From Arthrobotrys musiformis (lineage: Eukaryota > Ascomycota > Orbiliomycetes > Orbiliales > Orbiliaceae): a DNA stretch of 64,000 nt. Below the pieces are notes generated by a model. That model saw nothing but the letters and a program-made list of their open reading frames with translations, ran no database searches and was not told the DNA's origin. Shown piece by piece: positions 20,423-31,654 of the stretch. Numbering within the stretch: position 1 is the stretch's first letter; each line of letters opens with the position of its first letter. The stretch spans positions 1,736,001 through 1,800,000 of the forward strand of contig JAVHJL010000007.1 in the NCBI GenBank assembly GCA_036971715.1. Direction: 5' to 3'. The translations under genes and the position numbers were made by a program.

Positions 20423-21201
20423 ATGATTTCTCTCTCAGATTTTGTATCGGTACTGCCGGAAAACTCGGTATATGGAGATAACTGGCATATTATCGCTGTT
20501 GCCACGTTCGTCGTAGCGGTTCTGATATCATGCTACCAGACCTACGTCAACTGCCAGCGTCGCGGACCCGGGGACACTCAAGTCTATAAACCACGAGAGG
20601 AAAGCCCTACCCGCGGGCGGAACCACATTTCTTTGAGGTGGGGTTTCCTATTGCGAGGTACTCTAGACTATCCCGCCAGGTTTTATCTCGATTTCAAAGA
20701 TCCCGACAGCCTACGAAAGGAATTGAGGAGGTACGAAATGGCTGGGAGTATGTATATCTGGTCATTGCTTTATTCCTAGTTTGCTAATTGGTATTTGATC
20801 GATTCCTATTCGGACGATACAGTCGTTGTCCTACCAACATTACACGGAATGATACTCGGACATGGAAAACTTCTCCTCGCCGACGATGATATTAAGACAC
20901 TAGATCTTCACTGGCCTGGCGCTAAAACATATTTTCTGGCCGTGTATCCCGAACATGCGTTTAGAGCAATGATTACAATCGGCTCCCCGTTATTAGAGGT
21001 GTTGGTGAACCCAGGCCCCACTTGGGCGAACCCAATAGACGCTGAGGATTTTGAGAAAATGGCTTGGGCTATTCAGAGACCTTTCCAAGCGTTAAAGGCT
21101 AAGGTCGTCCGCTCAATCTGTATGAAATCTCTCGTGATAGTGCTATTCATTACTAACTCGATATCTTATTTCTACAGGAGGCCTATAGGAGTCCTAACTG
21201 A
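20423..21201 (+). CDS. Single-pass membrane protein of unknown function, three exons
   Basis: Exons 20423-20747, 20823-21103 and 21178-21201. Intron 1 (75 nt) starts GTATGT, has TTTGCTAAT as branch and ends TACAG, phase 1. Intron 2 (74 nt) has a perfect TACTAAC branch and ends CTACAG, phase 0. The product is 209 aa and ends KEAYRSPN. One hydrophobic helix near the N-terminus (HIIAVATFVVAVLISCY, residues about 22-38) is followed by a polar, mixed alpha/beta region (ARFYLDFKDPDSLRKEL; AIQRPFQALKAK). There is no cleavable signal peptide, so a type I/III anchored protein with its bulk on one side of a membrane is likely. Family not recognised. The next gene on the same strand starts 130 bp downstream and is also a small membrane protein. 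Confidence 0.62.
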
Positions 21202-21333
21202 CTCTGTCTTCCATATTTCTGCAAGTCGGGTATATAGGAGCTCGGCTCTACTTCAGTTGTTATAAAGAATGCTGTGTATATATATTAAATACAAGAGCAT
21301 AATAGGGCCTGATCGAGGTACCAGATATAGGAA

Positions 21334-22130
21334 ATGAAGTCATTCAGACAATTACCTGGGTAATGAATATGCGCACGAGTTGAGCATATGGTAGCGTTAG
21401 TCTTGGGCTGAAAGACGCGGTCTACATCTATTCGTGATAGCGTGTGCTATATAGTAAGTGAACTAGAGCGCCGAAGCGCAATCACCTTGCCATTTCCATT
21501 GTCGTTGGTATCCTCCCAATCTTCGCCACTCTAATTACCCTCCTCCTCCTGATCTTCGCCATCGCCGTCGCTTCAAACCACATTCACCGCCGCTATTGCT
21601 ATCATCATCATCGTCGTCGTCGACATTATCGTCGTCGTCGACATTATCGTCGTCGTCGTCATTATTATCATCGTCGTCGTCATTATTATCATCGTCGTCG
21701 TCATTATCATCATCAACCTAACCTAAACCCTAAGTCGTATGTTTCTATCCGAGGACGAAAAGTGAACTATGAAGTGGTACTTAGCTGAGAGATTTTGCTA
21801 ATGAAATATGTTGTATCATCTTAGTCAATCCCACCAGCGCCGAATGGGAGTTACCATCCAGTCCAATTCGATGGCGAGAACCACCCCCACCTCGGTACCG
21901 TCCAAAACCTCCATCACAATAGTGAGCGTATGGACTTTCACGTCAAGATCATGCTGAGACAGCGTCTCGTGTTGTTCTTGGTGGTCACTTATTTGTTCTA
22001 TAAAGAGGGCGTTGAAATATACGCCTCGCGGAAGTCGCTCAATGAGGTGGCCGAGGTGGCCGTAAAGATAGTTTTGGCGGTGTTGGCCGGCCTGGGGGCA
22101 ATTTATGGCGTCCTGGCGGGTATGATTTAA
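21334..22130 (+). CDS. Small membrane protein with His/Arg/Tyr repeat encoded by a microsatellite
   Basis: Predicted exons: 21334-21359 (MKSFRQLPG), 21467-21761 (or to 21776), and 21825-22130. Intron 1 is phase 2 with a GTAATG donor and a CTAG acceptor. Intron 2 is phase 0 with GTGAAC or GTACTT as donor, GCTAAT as branch and CATCTTAG as acceptor. Exon 2 encodes a hydrophobic helix (IFATLITLLLLIFAIAVAS) followed by a roughly 40-residue His/Arg/Tyr tract (units such as HYYHRRRHYYHRRRHYHH) read without a stop through the CAT/CGT/TAT microsatellite at 21597-21717. Exon 3 starts SIPPAPNGSYHPVQFDGE and carries two more hydrophobic stretches (LVLFLVVTYLFY; VKIVLAVLAGLGAIYGVLAG). About 208-213 aa. 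No family is recognised. The first exon is the least certain part. Confidence 0.55.
21597..21717. repeat. CAT/CGT/TAT trinucleotide microsatellite
   Basis: About 120 bp of interrupted (CAT)n/(CGT)n/(TAT)n with higher-order units: CGTCGTCGTCGACATTAT repeated at the left and ATCATCGTCGTCGTCATT repeated at the right. It is a multiple-of-three repeat with no stop in the proposed reading frame, and I place it inside exon 2 of the gene at 21334-22130. Confidence 0.9.
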
Positions 22131-22757
22131 GCCCGCGCCCGTTTTCTGGTTCCAATAGGTCTATATTTTCATATATAGGCCGGGTCGGGTAGATATCCAC
22201 CCCATTGATAATCTTGCTGCCATGCAAGGTTTTGATGGGGAGAAATGGAACTACCATTCGACACTCGGGGGCTGGCTTCTATCTTACGCGAGTGTGCGGC
22301 AGGGCCGCGACACGTCTACTACATTTATAATAGATTAGCATTAGTGCATTGCGCTCGTCTTTTGAGCTACTCCAGACAAAATGACCCATTAATCAGAGAG
22401 TTATGACGAAATACCGGCTTCCCCATCCGGGCTTCATAAAGAGGCCTTATGACGCGGTATCCGCTTAGAAACATATCACAATGCCCGTCAATCAATAGGC
22501 TTTATCACCACAACTATATTCAATGTCTATCAATGGGGTTTTCCGAGAATGCTTCTCAATTTAAACAACCTAAGGACAAAACTCAAATATATGCACAGGG
22601 AGCAACCTCGCTTGCTATTTCTGACTTATGTTGTCTGACTATAACGTGTGGGGTTCCAGCATCAAGGCAACGAGTTGGCTCCATCTTCAGTGCCGGTGGG
22701 AGATGGCTTTAACCGGGAACCAAAACTATACCCTTACACAAACGAACCTGTCGTAAT
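22131..22757. other. Intergenic between convergent genes
   Basis: About 630 bp between the 3' ends of two genes. Nothing supported. Confidence 0.5.
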
Positions 22758-23569
22758 TCAGTTTTTGGGAGCCGGGGCGGCCTCAGGGTTGCTAGCTAGT
22801 AATGCCTCAACTTCCGCGCCTCTGCTATGCCTCTCTTCCAAGGGCAGTTCCTGATCCGGTGATGTAGACCAACCCAAACCTAACTCGGGGTACTGAAGCG
22901 GGATATCACCATCGTGGGGCAAAACGTCCAAGTAGATGGGCCACGGTGTGCCCATCCAAGCATTTCGAGACTCATGATCTTCACGCTGGCTTGCAGTCAA
23001 GGGGTGGACGAGGACGCTAAATTTCGGCGGAAGCAGCGTCAATGCATCAGTAATGTGCACGTGACTGAGCCATACTCAGGAGCTACGTTCCACCGCACAA
23101 TAGAGTGGGGCTCACCTAAGATTGCCGCGGTTTGATGCCAAGTAGAAAAAGACTTCGGAAAAGGAAGAGTCGGGGACCCAAACTATAAAAGCATTATTTT
23201 AGTTGATTCAGCCCGTGGCGCGTCATGTTTGCAATGGGTTGGGGGCGGTACTCTCATATGATCCAGCTGGATGTGGTCCTATGGGATACTTGTTGACCCT
23301 GCGTAAAGGAACAGCAACGAATGCCCCTGTAGGTCGATTCGGGACTTAGCATATCTGCAAGTGTTTGCCGAGCGCGATGGTGTTCCGGGTTCTCTGGGCA
23401 TACCATCACGACGCAGTCTCAAGACAGCGTCCCGGAGAGCAAGCGCTGCGGCAGTCTCGGTCTCCGATTGGAGCAAAAAATAGATATGGAAATGCCACTC
23501 CCGGGTTCGGCTTTCGACCACTGACTTCAGGTCATCTTGCGGGATCGGAAATGCGGGGCGGATAACCAT
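22758..23569 (-). CDS. DOPA 4,5-dioxygenase-like extradiol dioxygenase
   Basis: Four exons (23569-23404, 23326-23252, 23182-23116, 23016-22758) with introns of 77, 69 and 99 nt; all phases match and give 188 aa. The family hallmarks appear in order only after splicing: TREWHFHIYF near residue 25 (HxH metal ligands), AFVAVPLRRVNKYPIGPHP, the spliced GSYEIWVPDSSF, then LSVLVHPLT followed by DHESRNAWMGTPWP, and LQYPELGLG at the end of the domain. Family enzymes cleave the catechol ring of L-DOPA or caffeate between carbons 4 and 5 using Fe(II) or a related metal; betalamic acid and muscaflavin are known products. The C-terminal 35 residues are a low-complexity extension. The in-frame ATG at 23569 is chosen as start because no ATG lies further upstream before a stop. 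Substrate is not predictable. Confidence 0.88.
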
Positions 23570-26500
23570 GGCGACAGAGAGACTTTCGGGGTACCCCACA
23601 AATATCGGATTCTTCTATTCCGCACGCTTAAAAACTAGAGGAGACGGATGGATGGGGCCCAAGGTTAATTTATATGTTAACCCCTGTGGATTCTAAACGT
23701 ACTGTAGATGTTCAATGTGTTCGAAGTTTCTGATTGAGGTTGATCCATAATCATTAATCAGCCCATTGCATATGGCCCACCGGAGGATTCTTGCCAAGCG
23801 TGTGTCTCACGTGATGGCAGAAGCAGCACGCCATTTGCCAGCCGTGTAAAACCGGCTCCACCCGATCGAGCCCAGCCTGGTTCTCAAAGTTTTCAATGTA
23901 ATATATTATGTATTCTGTAAAGTGGGTATAATTGAGGCCAAAGGCACTGCTGGGTGGGGAATTGATCGGGAAAATCTTTAAATCTTGGTATGAGAAAACG
24001 TTGGTTCAATTGACGTGGATCGTAGGCTTAATTCTGGCGCCTATAGATATAATTTTTTTAAAGATCATTGTGAAGGCTAGCGAGCGCTAGCGGGTATCGT
24101 CCTCAAACCTCGGGGTATGGTACCCAGTTTCTCGAAGTTCTGTCCGCCCCTTCAGCCAGTCCTGGTATACGAAACGAGCCTACCCTCGAGGCTAGCTACT
24201 ATAATTAATAACTCAGTGCTTTCAGTGGAGGCCATCGGCTTCCTTTGGCAACGCCAGCATATCGACATACAAATAAAACTTCAAAGTCGAATAAACAGCC
24301 CAACTACTAGTATATATACCACTATGACCATCTACTACCGGCGATTCTTTTTCCGGTGTAATTCAGCTAATCTCGTATCCAGCCGCGTGCACTGCTGGAA
24401 ACCCGAGCGAAAGCGCCCAGTCTCTTGACTAAACCGACGAAGATGCCAAATGCCGGATTCGAAGGACTCTCGCAAAAATTAAAACCAACACATTCTTTTG
24501 TGAAGCGACCAGATTTTGCAGCAGGCCGATATACATATAGACACGGCCATGACTACGAGTAACCCTTCCTTCCCACCGGGTATGATACAAAATCGTCGCA
24601 AAAAGTAGTTACATTTCCGCTCAAGCATGTACTGTGGGCCTAGTCAAATAGGGCATACGGCCCTGAAATGAAACTATGGGGAGGTAATCGACAGACTTCG
24701 CGAGAAAAGGAGAACCGTTCTTCCGAGCGCTCGCAGCGCAGTATATGACAGCTCTGATAGTGCTGCCATTGCGTATGAAGCTTTGAAAATATCCTATCAA
24801 AACTCCTGCCCTATAGTAATGATGAAGCGAAATCGAATCCCATATAATTGAAACAACTAAAAAGAACAAGGTCAAGGGCACTAACAAGGGTATGTGCGAC
24901 CGTCAGCAGTGCTACTGATCTTTGCTCAGATGGCGATAAGTAATATGGTAGTGAGTCGCAGTTAGGATGGAGGATTATTGACAGGATAGTATGTAAATTC
25001 ACTTGTCGACCAAATGCCAGAACACACCCACGCTGAAATCGAACGTTGCATTAGATGGCTGGCACACACCACAACACATCCACAAACCCTAGTATACTAA
25101 GGCCAACGACTGTCAATTTGATAGTACTGCAGTACCGTCGAGGAAATCAACGGCTGATATCGCGATTAACGTTGTATGCTTGTCCGGCAAGTTTTGGCTC
25201 GCCGTGTGTATTCAAGCTACGGAGCCCGGACAAAATGATTGGTCGCCCCTCGCTGGTAAATGGTTGCTTAGTCCCTTAACCGACTGTTTTGGGAAGCATT
25301 TCCTTTTTTGTGAACCTGGTCGTCTTGTGAACTTTCGAATACAACGTTTTTATGTGTTGAGGACAGATGTTAGTCCGGGTACAGTTGTGTTGCTGCACGT
25401 TTGTGCTGGGTACGCATAATAGTTGCTCATGGTTAATCTAATATTATAGTGCCGGGCTTAAGATTCCCGAGATTTCTGGGTTTCGAGAGTTGTGACGTCA
25501 AAGTTTAGATTGGCTATGGGGGGAAGAGAGTGCAGAATTTAGAAGGTTATATGCGTCGTTTGCTAACGTCGCTTCCTAGGCCTATTATGTAGGTATAGGT
25601 TTAGTATCAGTTGATCGTGAAATGCTAGGTCGATAGTTGTCTAGGTCTTCCTTGGTAGTAATAATAATTAATTATAAGAAGGAGACTTTGAAAAGCTCCG
25701 GGGGGGCGAAACCGTCATAAATCTTCCGTAAGACAGTTTGAAAACCACCATAGACCTCATCCCTATCCTACTCGAAGACCCCATCCCACCTCCTCTGTAT
25801 TCAGAGCTAGGAAGTCACCGAATGGCTGATAGCTTACCTAGAACCGATTTAAGCCCCGTCGCATCATGGTTGCGCTGAATACTAGCCCTAGAAAGCTGAC
25901 TATGGCCGACGTTATCTTGACGGCGACGTAATCCTTCTTTATGAGGATAGCTCCAAAAACCAATATAATCGAGGCAAACAAAATCGAATGGGATTTAATA
26001 CGCCCTTTACCACCCAGTGTTATTTCGACGTGTCCGATGTTATTGACAACGTAAGCTCGTTGCAGATTGGTCGTTTGCTCGGTACCTCTTTTCGCAATTG
26101 GTATCTCTGCGGCGGCGCCCTGCCAGTGCTTTAAAAACTATATTACTATCAGCCAGTCATTCTTACTCACTAGGGTACGACTATGTCCGTATACTATCAC
26201 TCACTTTTCCTTTTATCAGCTGTGTCGCCTAATAGTTGTCTTTGTGATCGTTTCTCGAAGTAGGGGCCTCGTTGCGAACGTGTAATTGCCCCAAAAATTT
26301 GCAGCGGCTAAATATAGTGTTTAGCATGGAGCACTCCGAGGTTCCAGCTAAGCGTGTGACTTACGTAATGACACCCTTATGTGAGAAAGTGGGACGGCGA
26401 GTGGTTCGAGTACTATGTCTCGTAGTTGCCAGTTGTTATTTCCTCGTGGGAAACTTACCGCTTGAATTGGGTTGGCCATTTTGATCTTATGCGTTTGAAT

Positions 26501-27774
26501 CGAGGTCCACGATTGAGGTGGTGGCTATCGCGTTGGCAGTCTGGTTCGAGACAAGATTGAGATGTGAACAAATTGATACCACTAAGGAAGAGATGATTGA
26601 TTGGTTATTCTGCATATTCTCTGTCATATTCATTTTTTTTTTATAAATGCTACTATTTTGGGGCCTGTGCAAAATTATACTAGTATTACGCTGATCCGAG
26701 CCATCGATCTGGCTCTGATTTTGCGGTCCACAAGGCGCAACGCAATTTTCGTACTCGCATTTAAAGAGTACATAGTACTATTTGCCATATGGCTTGTCGA
26801 ATTGTTCAAAGATTCCAGCTTACCATTCTCATTATTGCTATCAGTACAAAAGACCCGAGGGACCCCGAACACGTAGTTGGGCGAATAAAACATCGTTGCT
26901 GTCAAACGTGTCGCTGGGATTTGGTTGTTCCTTGCATAAGAGGACCAACAACAGGGGGGAAATGCATGCACCTTTGTTCTGCACGGGTGGCAGGGGTCAG
27001 GCATCGACATTACGCCATGATGTCTATCCAAAAGAAGAAGGTGCTTCGGTTGGCAAGCTGTTACCTACACCGGGGAGCCATCATATTATGACATTGCATT
27101 GGATAATATTTCGCTTCTCACCTGTCGCGACAGCTTTCGCTTCCTTACTGTCCATTCTTTGGTTTTGGATGAGTGGGGCCAAACGGGCGACGGGATAGGC
27201 TTAAATCTCGATACAAACGAGCACGAAGCACGAAGCCTGGGACAGGTTTGGAAAACAGGGAACTTGGTTCGAGTTGATCGAAGTTGTTGAAGTCAACACA
27301 TTCCCCCCAACAATTAGCGACCTAACATTGACCGCATTTGCGGCTACGATTACCAGGGCCCCTCCAAGCACTAATCTCTTGACGAGCGTAAAACTCCGTG
27401 GAAGGATGAAACACAGGACGGCTCGCTTACGGATTACTGTTAAGCTTTTGAACGAAAAAGCTTACCATGTTTATAATTACCCCACGTCTACCTAATCACG
27501 CCGGCTGCGTCTTGCATATACCTACTTCCTGCACGAACATGTAGATCGATGCATTCACGATCCGCTGGCGAATATTTGGCCAGAATTCCCGAACGCCAGT
27601 AATGTGCGCATTCCAGGCACACGTGTAATGCACATACATCTGCCCACGTGCGTGCACTTCACCAAAGGTCCTACGAAAACCTGGGAACTTGTTAGGAACG
27701 GAGGGATATCGAAACTCGGCGAGGCTTGATGGATAGCCCTGAAACCCCCGTCAGCTACGTCGGATGAATATAAG
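23570..27774. other. Gene-poor interval of about 4.2 kb
   Basis: Frames of 60-140 codons exist on both strands (for example 24621-25002 minus and 26675-27198 both strands), but none has a domain, coding-like composition or a splice partner. I see no terminal repeats or transposase relic. The right end contains the promoter of the CYTH-like gene. Confidence 0.4.
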
Positions 27775-27783
27775 TATATAAAG
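27775..27783 (+). promoter_or_regulatory. TATA box of the secreted CYTH-like gene
   Basis: TATATAAAG about 195 bp upstream of the ATG at 27979, followed by a pyrimidine-rich tract just before the ATG (27910-27945), the usual fungal promoter layout. Confidence 0.55.
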
Positions 27784-27978
27784 GGATATTGTCGGTACTG
27801 TTAATCTACTCGAGGGAAAACATCAATCATCCAAAGTCGAGGGAAACAGCGCAACCTCGCCCTCTTCCTTATATACAGTATCTGTCTAAACGGTTCGATT
27901 GAAGACTCTCCTTTTTTCAATATTTTTTTCCTATTTTTCCCTCGAATAAGGCCATATCCCGCTTTCCTATCATCAAAA

Positions 27979-28821
27979 ATGCATCTATACGCATCTCGCA
28001 ACTTGCTTGCCGTCATCGCTTCGGCGATTCTAGCAGCCTCGTCAGCTCGTGCGGCTTCCAATATGGTGCCCGACTATGAGGTGAAGCTCTTGCTGAACCC
28101 CACCGCCGTCCTTGGGACCGACAACAAGCTCACCCCTACCGTCCTATCCACCTTCGGCATGCCCACGACGGTAACAAAAATGAACGTCCAGTTCCTCGAT
28201 AAGAGCAACAAAGAGATCTACAACGCCGGCTGGAGCCCACGTATTCGCAAGACCGAGGGCGAAAGCGACTTCGAGCTGACATATAAAAAACGGTATACCG
28301 TTACCGGGGGCGATATCGACGCAGCCCTCACAACCGCTAACAACGAAGGCTTCGACTCAAGCGATACAAACTACGAAGCTCAGATCGAATGGGGTTACCA
28401 GAAGCAGACACTCTCTATTAGTCGCAAGAAGTCCGCTTCGGGATCTGGCTACAGCGGCATGGATTTGCCTGGCCAGAGCAAGTCTCGCACATTCCTGATC
28501 GACGAAGCACCCGGAAAGTTTGACGATTGGCTCTCCAACGGATGGGGCACTACCGCTCTTGCTTCCGCCCGTATCTTCGGACCCGTCCTTGCAAAACGCT
28601 CGATCGGAACATGGAGTAGCTTGCAGATCTACATCGAGGTGTGGCCCATCAAGGACGCCGCTGGCACCGGAATTGAGTATATTGTGGAGGCGTCCTTCAA
28701 GACAGGCAGCCGGACCACGGCCTCTACGAAACAGGCCGACCTTATCGCTCTGTTGACCAACAAGGGCTGGTTCCTCGCCCAGGATTCCTTGAAAACACAG
28801 CTCATCATGGACCGCTACTAA
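27979..28821 (+). CDS. Secreted CYTH/triphosphate-tunnel-like protein
   Basis: Uninterrupted 280-aa frame. Residues 1-25 form a signal peptide ending SSARA. The mature part starts with DYEVKLLLN (residues 32-40), which fits the ExExK-type first strand of the CYTH/triphosphate tunnel fold. It continues with the strand VQFLDKSNKEIYNAG, RIRK (R88, R90) and FELTYKKRY (E99, K103, K104), each equivalent to conserved charged positions lining the tunnel; later LQIYIEVWPIKD and YIVEASFK fit the return strands with acidic metal ligands. Known CYTH enzymes act on triphosphates (thiamine triphosphate, inorganic triphosphate, adenylate cyclase class IV) inside the cell. A secreted member is unusual. Whether it hydrolyses phosphates, or only keeps the fold, cannot be told from sequence. 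Confidence 0.72.
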   Translation: MHLYASRNLLAVIASAILAASSARAASNMVPDYEVKLLLNPTAVLGTDNKLTPTVLSTFGMPTTVTKMNVQFLDKSNKEIYNAGWSPRIRKTEGESDFELTYKKRYTVTGGDIDAALTTANNEGFDSSDTNYEAQIEWGYQKQTLSISRKKSASGSGYSGMDLPGQSKSRTFLIDEAPGKFDDWLSNGWGTTALASARIFGPVLAKRSIGTWSSLQIYIEVWPIKDAAGTGIEYIVEASFKTGSRTTASTKQADLIALLTNKGWFLAQDSLKTQLIMDRY

Positions 28822-29865
28822 GATATCGTGTATATTAATGATCGTCTCTGTGATTGGCCAGTCCTGGAACCAGGGGTACGGGGCGGGTATATATATCATA
28901 GCGATGGAGGGAATTGAAAGGGGACGGGTTGGGGTAATTAGGGAGCTACGCTATAGAATCTAGCCCTTCGCAGATAAATTTTGCAAATAAGATCGTGCCA
29001 TAAATTCGTTTTTGCAGTGTTTTGACGATTTCCAAGGAGCTTTATTGAGCTCTGTGGCCAATTAGTTCTAGATTGAAGGTAGAGGCAGCTGAAAGGCGCC
29101 GGCAATATATTTTGGTTAGGTTCTATGTGATGTGCAAGGAGTTGATTCTTCCTGGGTGGGTACCTATTTTGGTGGGTATTTTGGTGGATATTGATTATAA
29201 TATACATGTGGTCTGATAAAGCAAGACGGGTGCGAGCCCCACATGCATATATAATTAAATGGAGCAGCTAGCAGATGGTTATGTGAAGATCGATCTGGTG
29301 GAACTTCCGAGACATTTTCAAGCTGTGGCTCAGCCTGGAGGCGACTCGAAGGGTTTACGAACGACTTGTATATTGTTGACCCTCTATAGATCGATCAACT
29401 AGATCAAGATTGGGAATACATGAAATATAGGGTCGGACCCCAGACTAAGGGTCGGATTTCAGCCTGTACAGTCGTTTTTCCACGATCACCTTTGCCACGG
29501 TAGTGTCGGGGCCGGACTTAATTATATTAGCCAACTGCTTAATTCTGGGACGAAGCGGCAGCCGCACCAGGTTCTGCGCCCGCATCGCCATCGTTCCGCT
29601 GGAAACTAGTTCTGTTTCACAACACACAACACAACGTGTTGTGTGCCTCCCCGTCGAAGTTAACGGGTAGACTAGGGACCCGGAAGACTGAGTAAGTATA
29701 TTGGTATTGATTGGCTATGTATATTCCATGTACCCCAAAGGCCTCAAAAATAGATTAGATTCCTCTTCTCCGTATTTAGCCTAAAAGTGATCGTTTAGCT
29801 CACTGGGAAGCTGGAAGGACTACCAAGAATTCCTGGGTTTCTCCAGAACACTTTCCAACACGAGA
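28822..29865. other. Intergenic with one strong inverted repeat
   Basis: About 1 kb without a supported gene. The perfect palindrome at 29623-29645 is described separately. Confidence 0.45.
29623..29645. repeat. Perfect inverted repeat, 10-bp arms
   Basis: CACACAACAC and GTGTTGTGTG flank a 3-nt spacer (AAC). It could be a hairpin or a binding site for a dimeric protein, or a chance product of the local CA-rich sequence. It lies 220 bp left of the hAT transposase relic. Confidence 0.8.
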
Positions 29866-30062
29866 TCACCTGGCCGTGTGTTCGGGAGTGGAGCGACTCT
29901 TCACCGCTACAGCTAACGACTTGGGGCAAGCCTTGTCCCTAGATCAGCTGGTATATAACATGAGCATCGAGACTGCGCACATGCGGTACTTCTGTAAATC
30001 GATTTATGCAGGCAAAAGAATTAATACGCGACATATCCGGGGCAATTTGCATCTTCAGTTAT
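29866..30062 (+). mobile_element. Relic of a hAT transposase C-terminal (dimerisation) domain
   Basis: A 62-codon frame contains SGVERLFTATANDLGQA and continues SLDQLVYNMSIETAHM. Fungal hAT transposases (Restless-type) end in a dimerisation domain whose core is 'GVERLFxxARDxxxYRRxxLxxxTI'; the first half of the match is good, the second half only partial. Upstream frames are broken and no terminal repeats or target duplications can be seen, so this is at best a short decayed fragment. Confidence 0.42.
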
Positions 30063-31654
30063 AACATGAAGCATGAAATAGAAGCGCACAGCACTAACGG
30101 GCCAACTTAGGATCCTTCCAATTTCCCGACGATATTCACATAGAAGCATCTAAAATGCGTCCTGGGTTAACCAGTTGTGGACGATTGATCGAGTTGGGTC
30201 TTGACGCGCAACTGCAGTCTCAGAACCGGAAAGCCTGTGCTCAGCACAACTGAATATAATATTAGTGGCACATGCTCCAACACTTTCAAGCTTAAATACA
30301 CCAGTACTAGTACCGGGTGGAGCCAAATCAGCCTGCGCCTGTCAGACTTCATATACGTGCGTATACTTCCAAAATTCGAAGGTCTGGTGATGTTGGATTT
30401 AGCTCCTAACAAAAGAAAGGGATTCCTTCGTGAGAAACTAACTCCTGCTGCGGGAGAGACGACGGTGCGACTTCGCTTTGCCCAAAATAGCCTCATTAGG
30501 GGTTCTACCACCCAGGTGGTACAACCCCGGGTGGGCTGGGTACGAGGCAAGGTTGTAAACCATTGTGGTTAGTTTCACAATGCATATTGGCTTCGCGTGC
30601 CGTGTCAAGGAACTGGAGGCTTTTATCCCAAATGACCAGCGTTGTTCTTTCTTACTTTCTAGATCTTTCTGTATGCCAGTGTATACACGGATTTGGGGAT
30701 TTGTTTGTTCGTTTAACCTCGCCCCTTGTAGGCCACAGCTACAGTACTAGCGTTCCACATTGCAATTTGTGCTACGAGCTAGACCAACAGGCTCGGCTTA
30801 TGGAGAATTCAGAGACGCCTACAGTTGTATGCACGACGTTGAATTGATGTCTAATATATGTCGATATCCTAGTCGAGGATTGAAGTTTGTGTAAGCTGTC
30901 TGGGTATGATCTAGCCTGGGGTGTCAGGACACTAAAATAGCGTTAGCGTGCGGTATCAAGCATTCTTCTTCTGTTAAATATAATGATAGTTTGTGTATTT
31001 TGGAATATTGGGGCCGGCCGTGACCTGGGTGGTTCCGATCTTGAAACTCCCGTTTGGATGTATAGATAGAACTATTCCTATGTATTGTAAACGTCCTCGA
31101 AGTTTTGTTTGCCTATAGGCATCACGATATCTAACTGCAGGTATGGCATACCCAGAGCTCGATTTATTTGATTTGAAGTTGCAACTGGCTGACCAACTGA
31201 ACCCGAATATTTGTGTAAATAGTTTTCTGGGGAACCGTTGTGGAATTACTTTAAAGCCAATCGATCGGCCCCCTATTATAATAACAAGTGATACCCACCG
31301 CAACTTAATAGTTCTCGAAGGCAGTGTACAAATTTGAACACTTGAGTATAGTAGAAAAGATTTATTGTAACCATAAGCTATGTTCAAAAAGCGAGACTAA
31401 AATATATCAAGAAAGGGCAGTCAAACAGGATAATGAATTTTATAAAAAATATAAACTTCACCGAGCCAGTACACCTTCACTCGCTCCATGTGCTAGTCTG
31501 CCATCTCGAGGCCTGAACACTTCACGCGCTATACCAAGTTCAGTTTTCTAATACTTAGCTTTAGCCTGAAAAAGGTGGAGTTCTTGAGCCAGCTATGTTT
31601 TGCATCAGCGAAGGGTATTGCGCCAAATACTAAGTAATTAGTGTGGGATTCCGG
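30063..31654. other. Gene-poor interval
   Basis: About 1.6 kb. Opposed frames at 30167-30572 and 30974-31387 are open on both strands at once and show no domain, so neither is accepted as a gene. Confidence 0.4.

Noticed and set aside
21713..21735. Telomere-like CCTAACCTAAACCCTAA
   Set aside because: Single, imperfect, internal, and in frame with the coding repeat; not a telomere array.
26675..27198. Open frames on both strands in the gene-poor interval
   Set aside because: Both strands open at once, no domain, no start context or splice partner; consistent with chance.
28357..28899. 180-codon minus-strand frame
   Set aside because: Antisense shadow of the secreted CYTH-like gene, which has signal peptide, motifs and promoter on the other strand.
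30167..30572. Opposed 120-codon frames
   Set aside because: Mirror frames of each other; neither shows a motif or a plausible gene structure.
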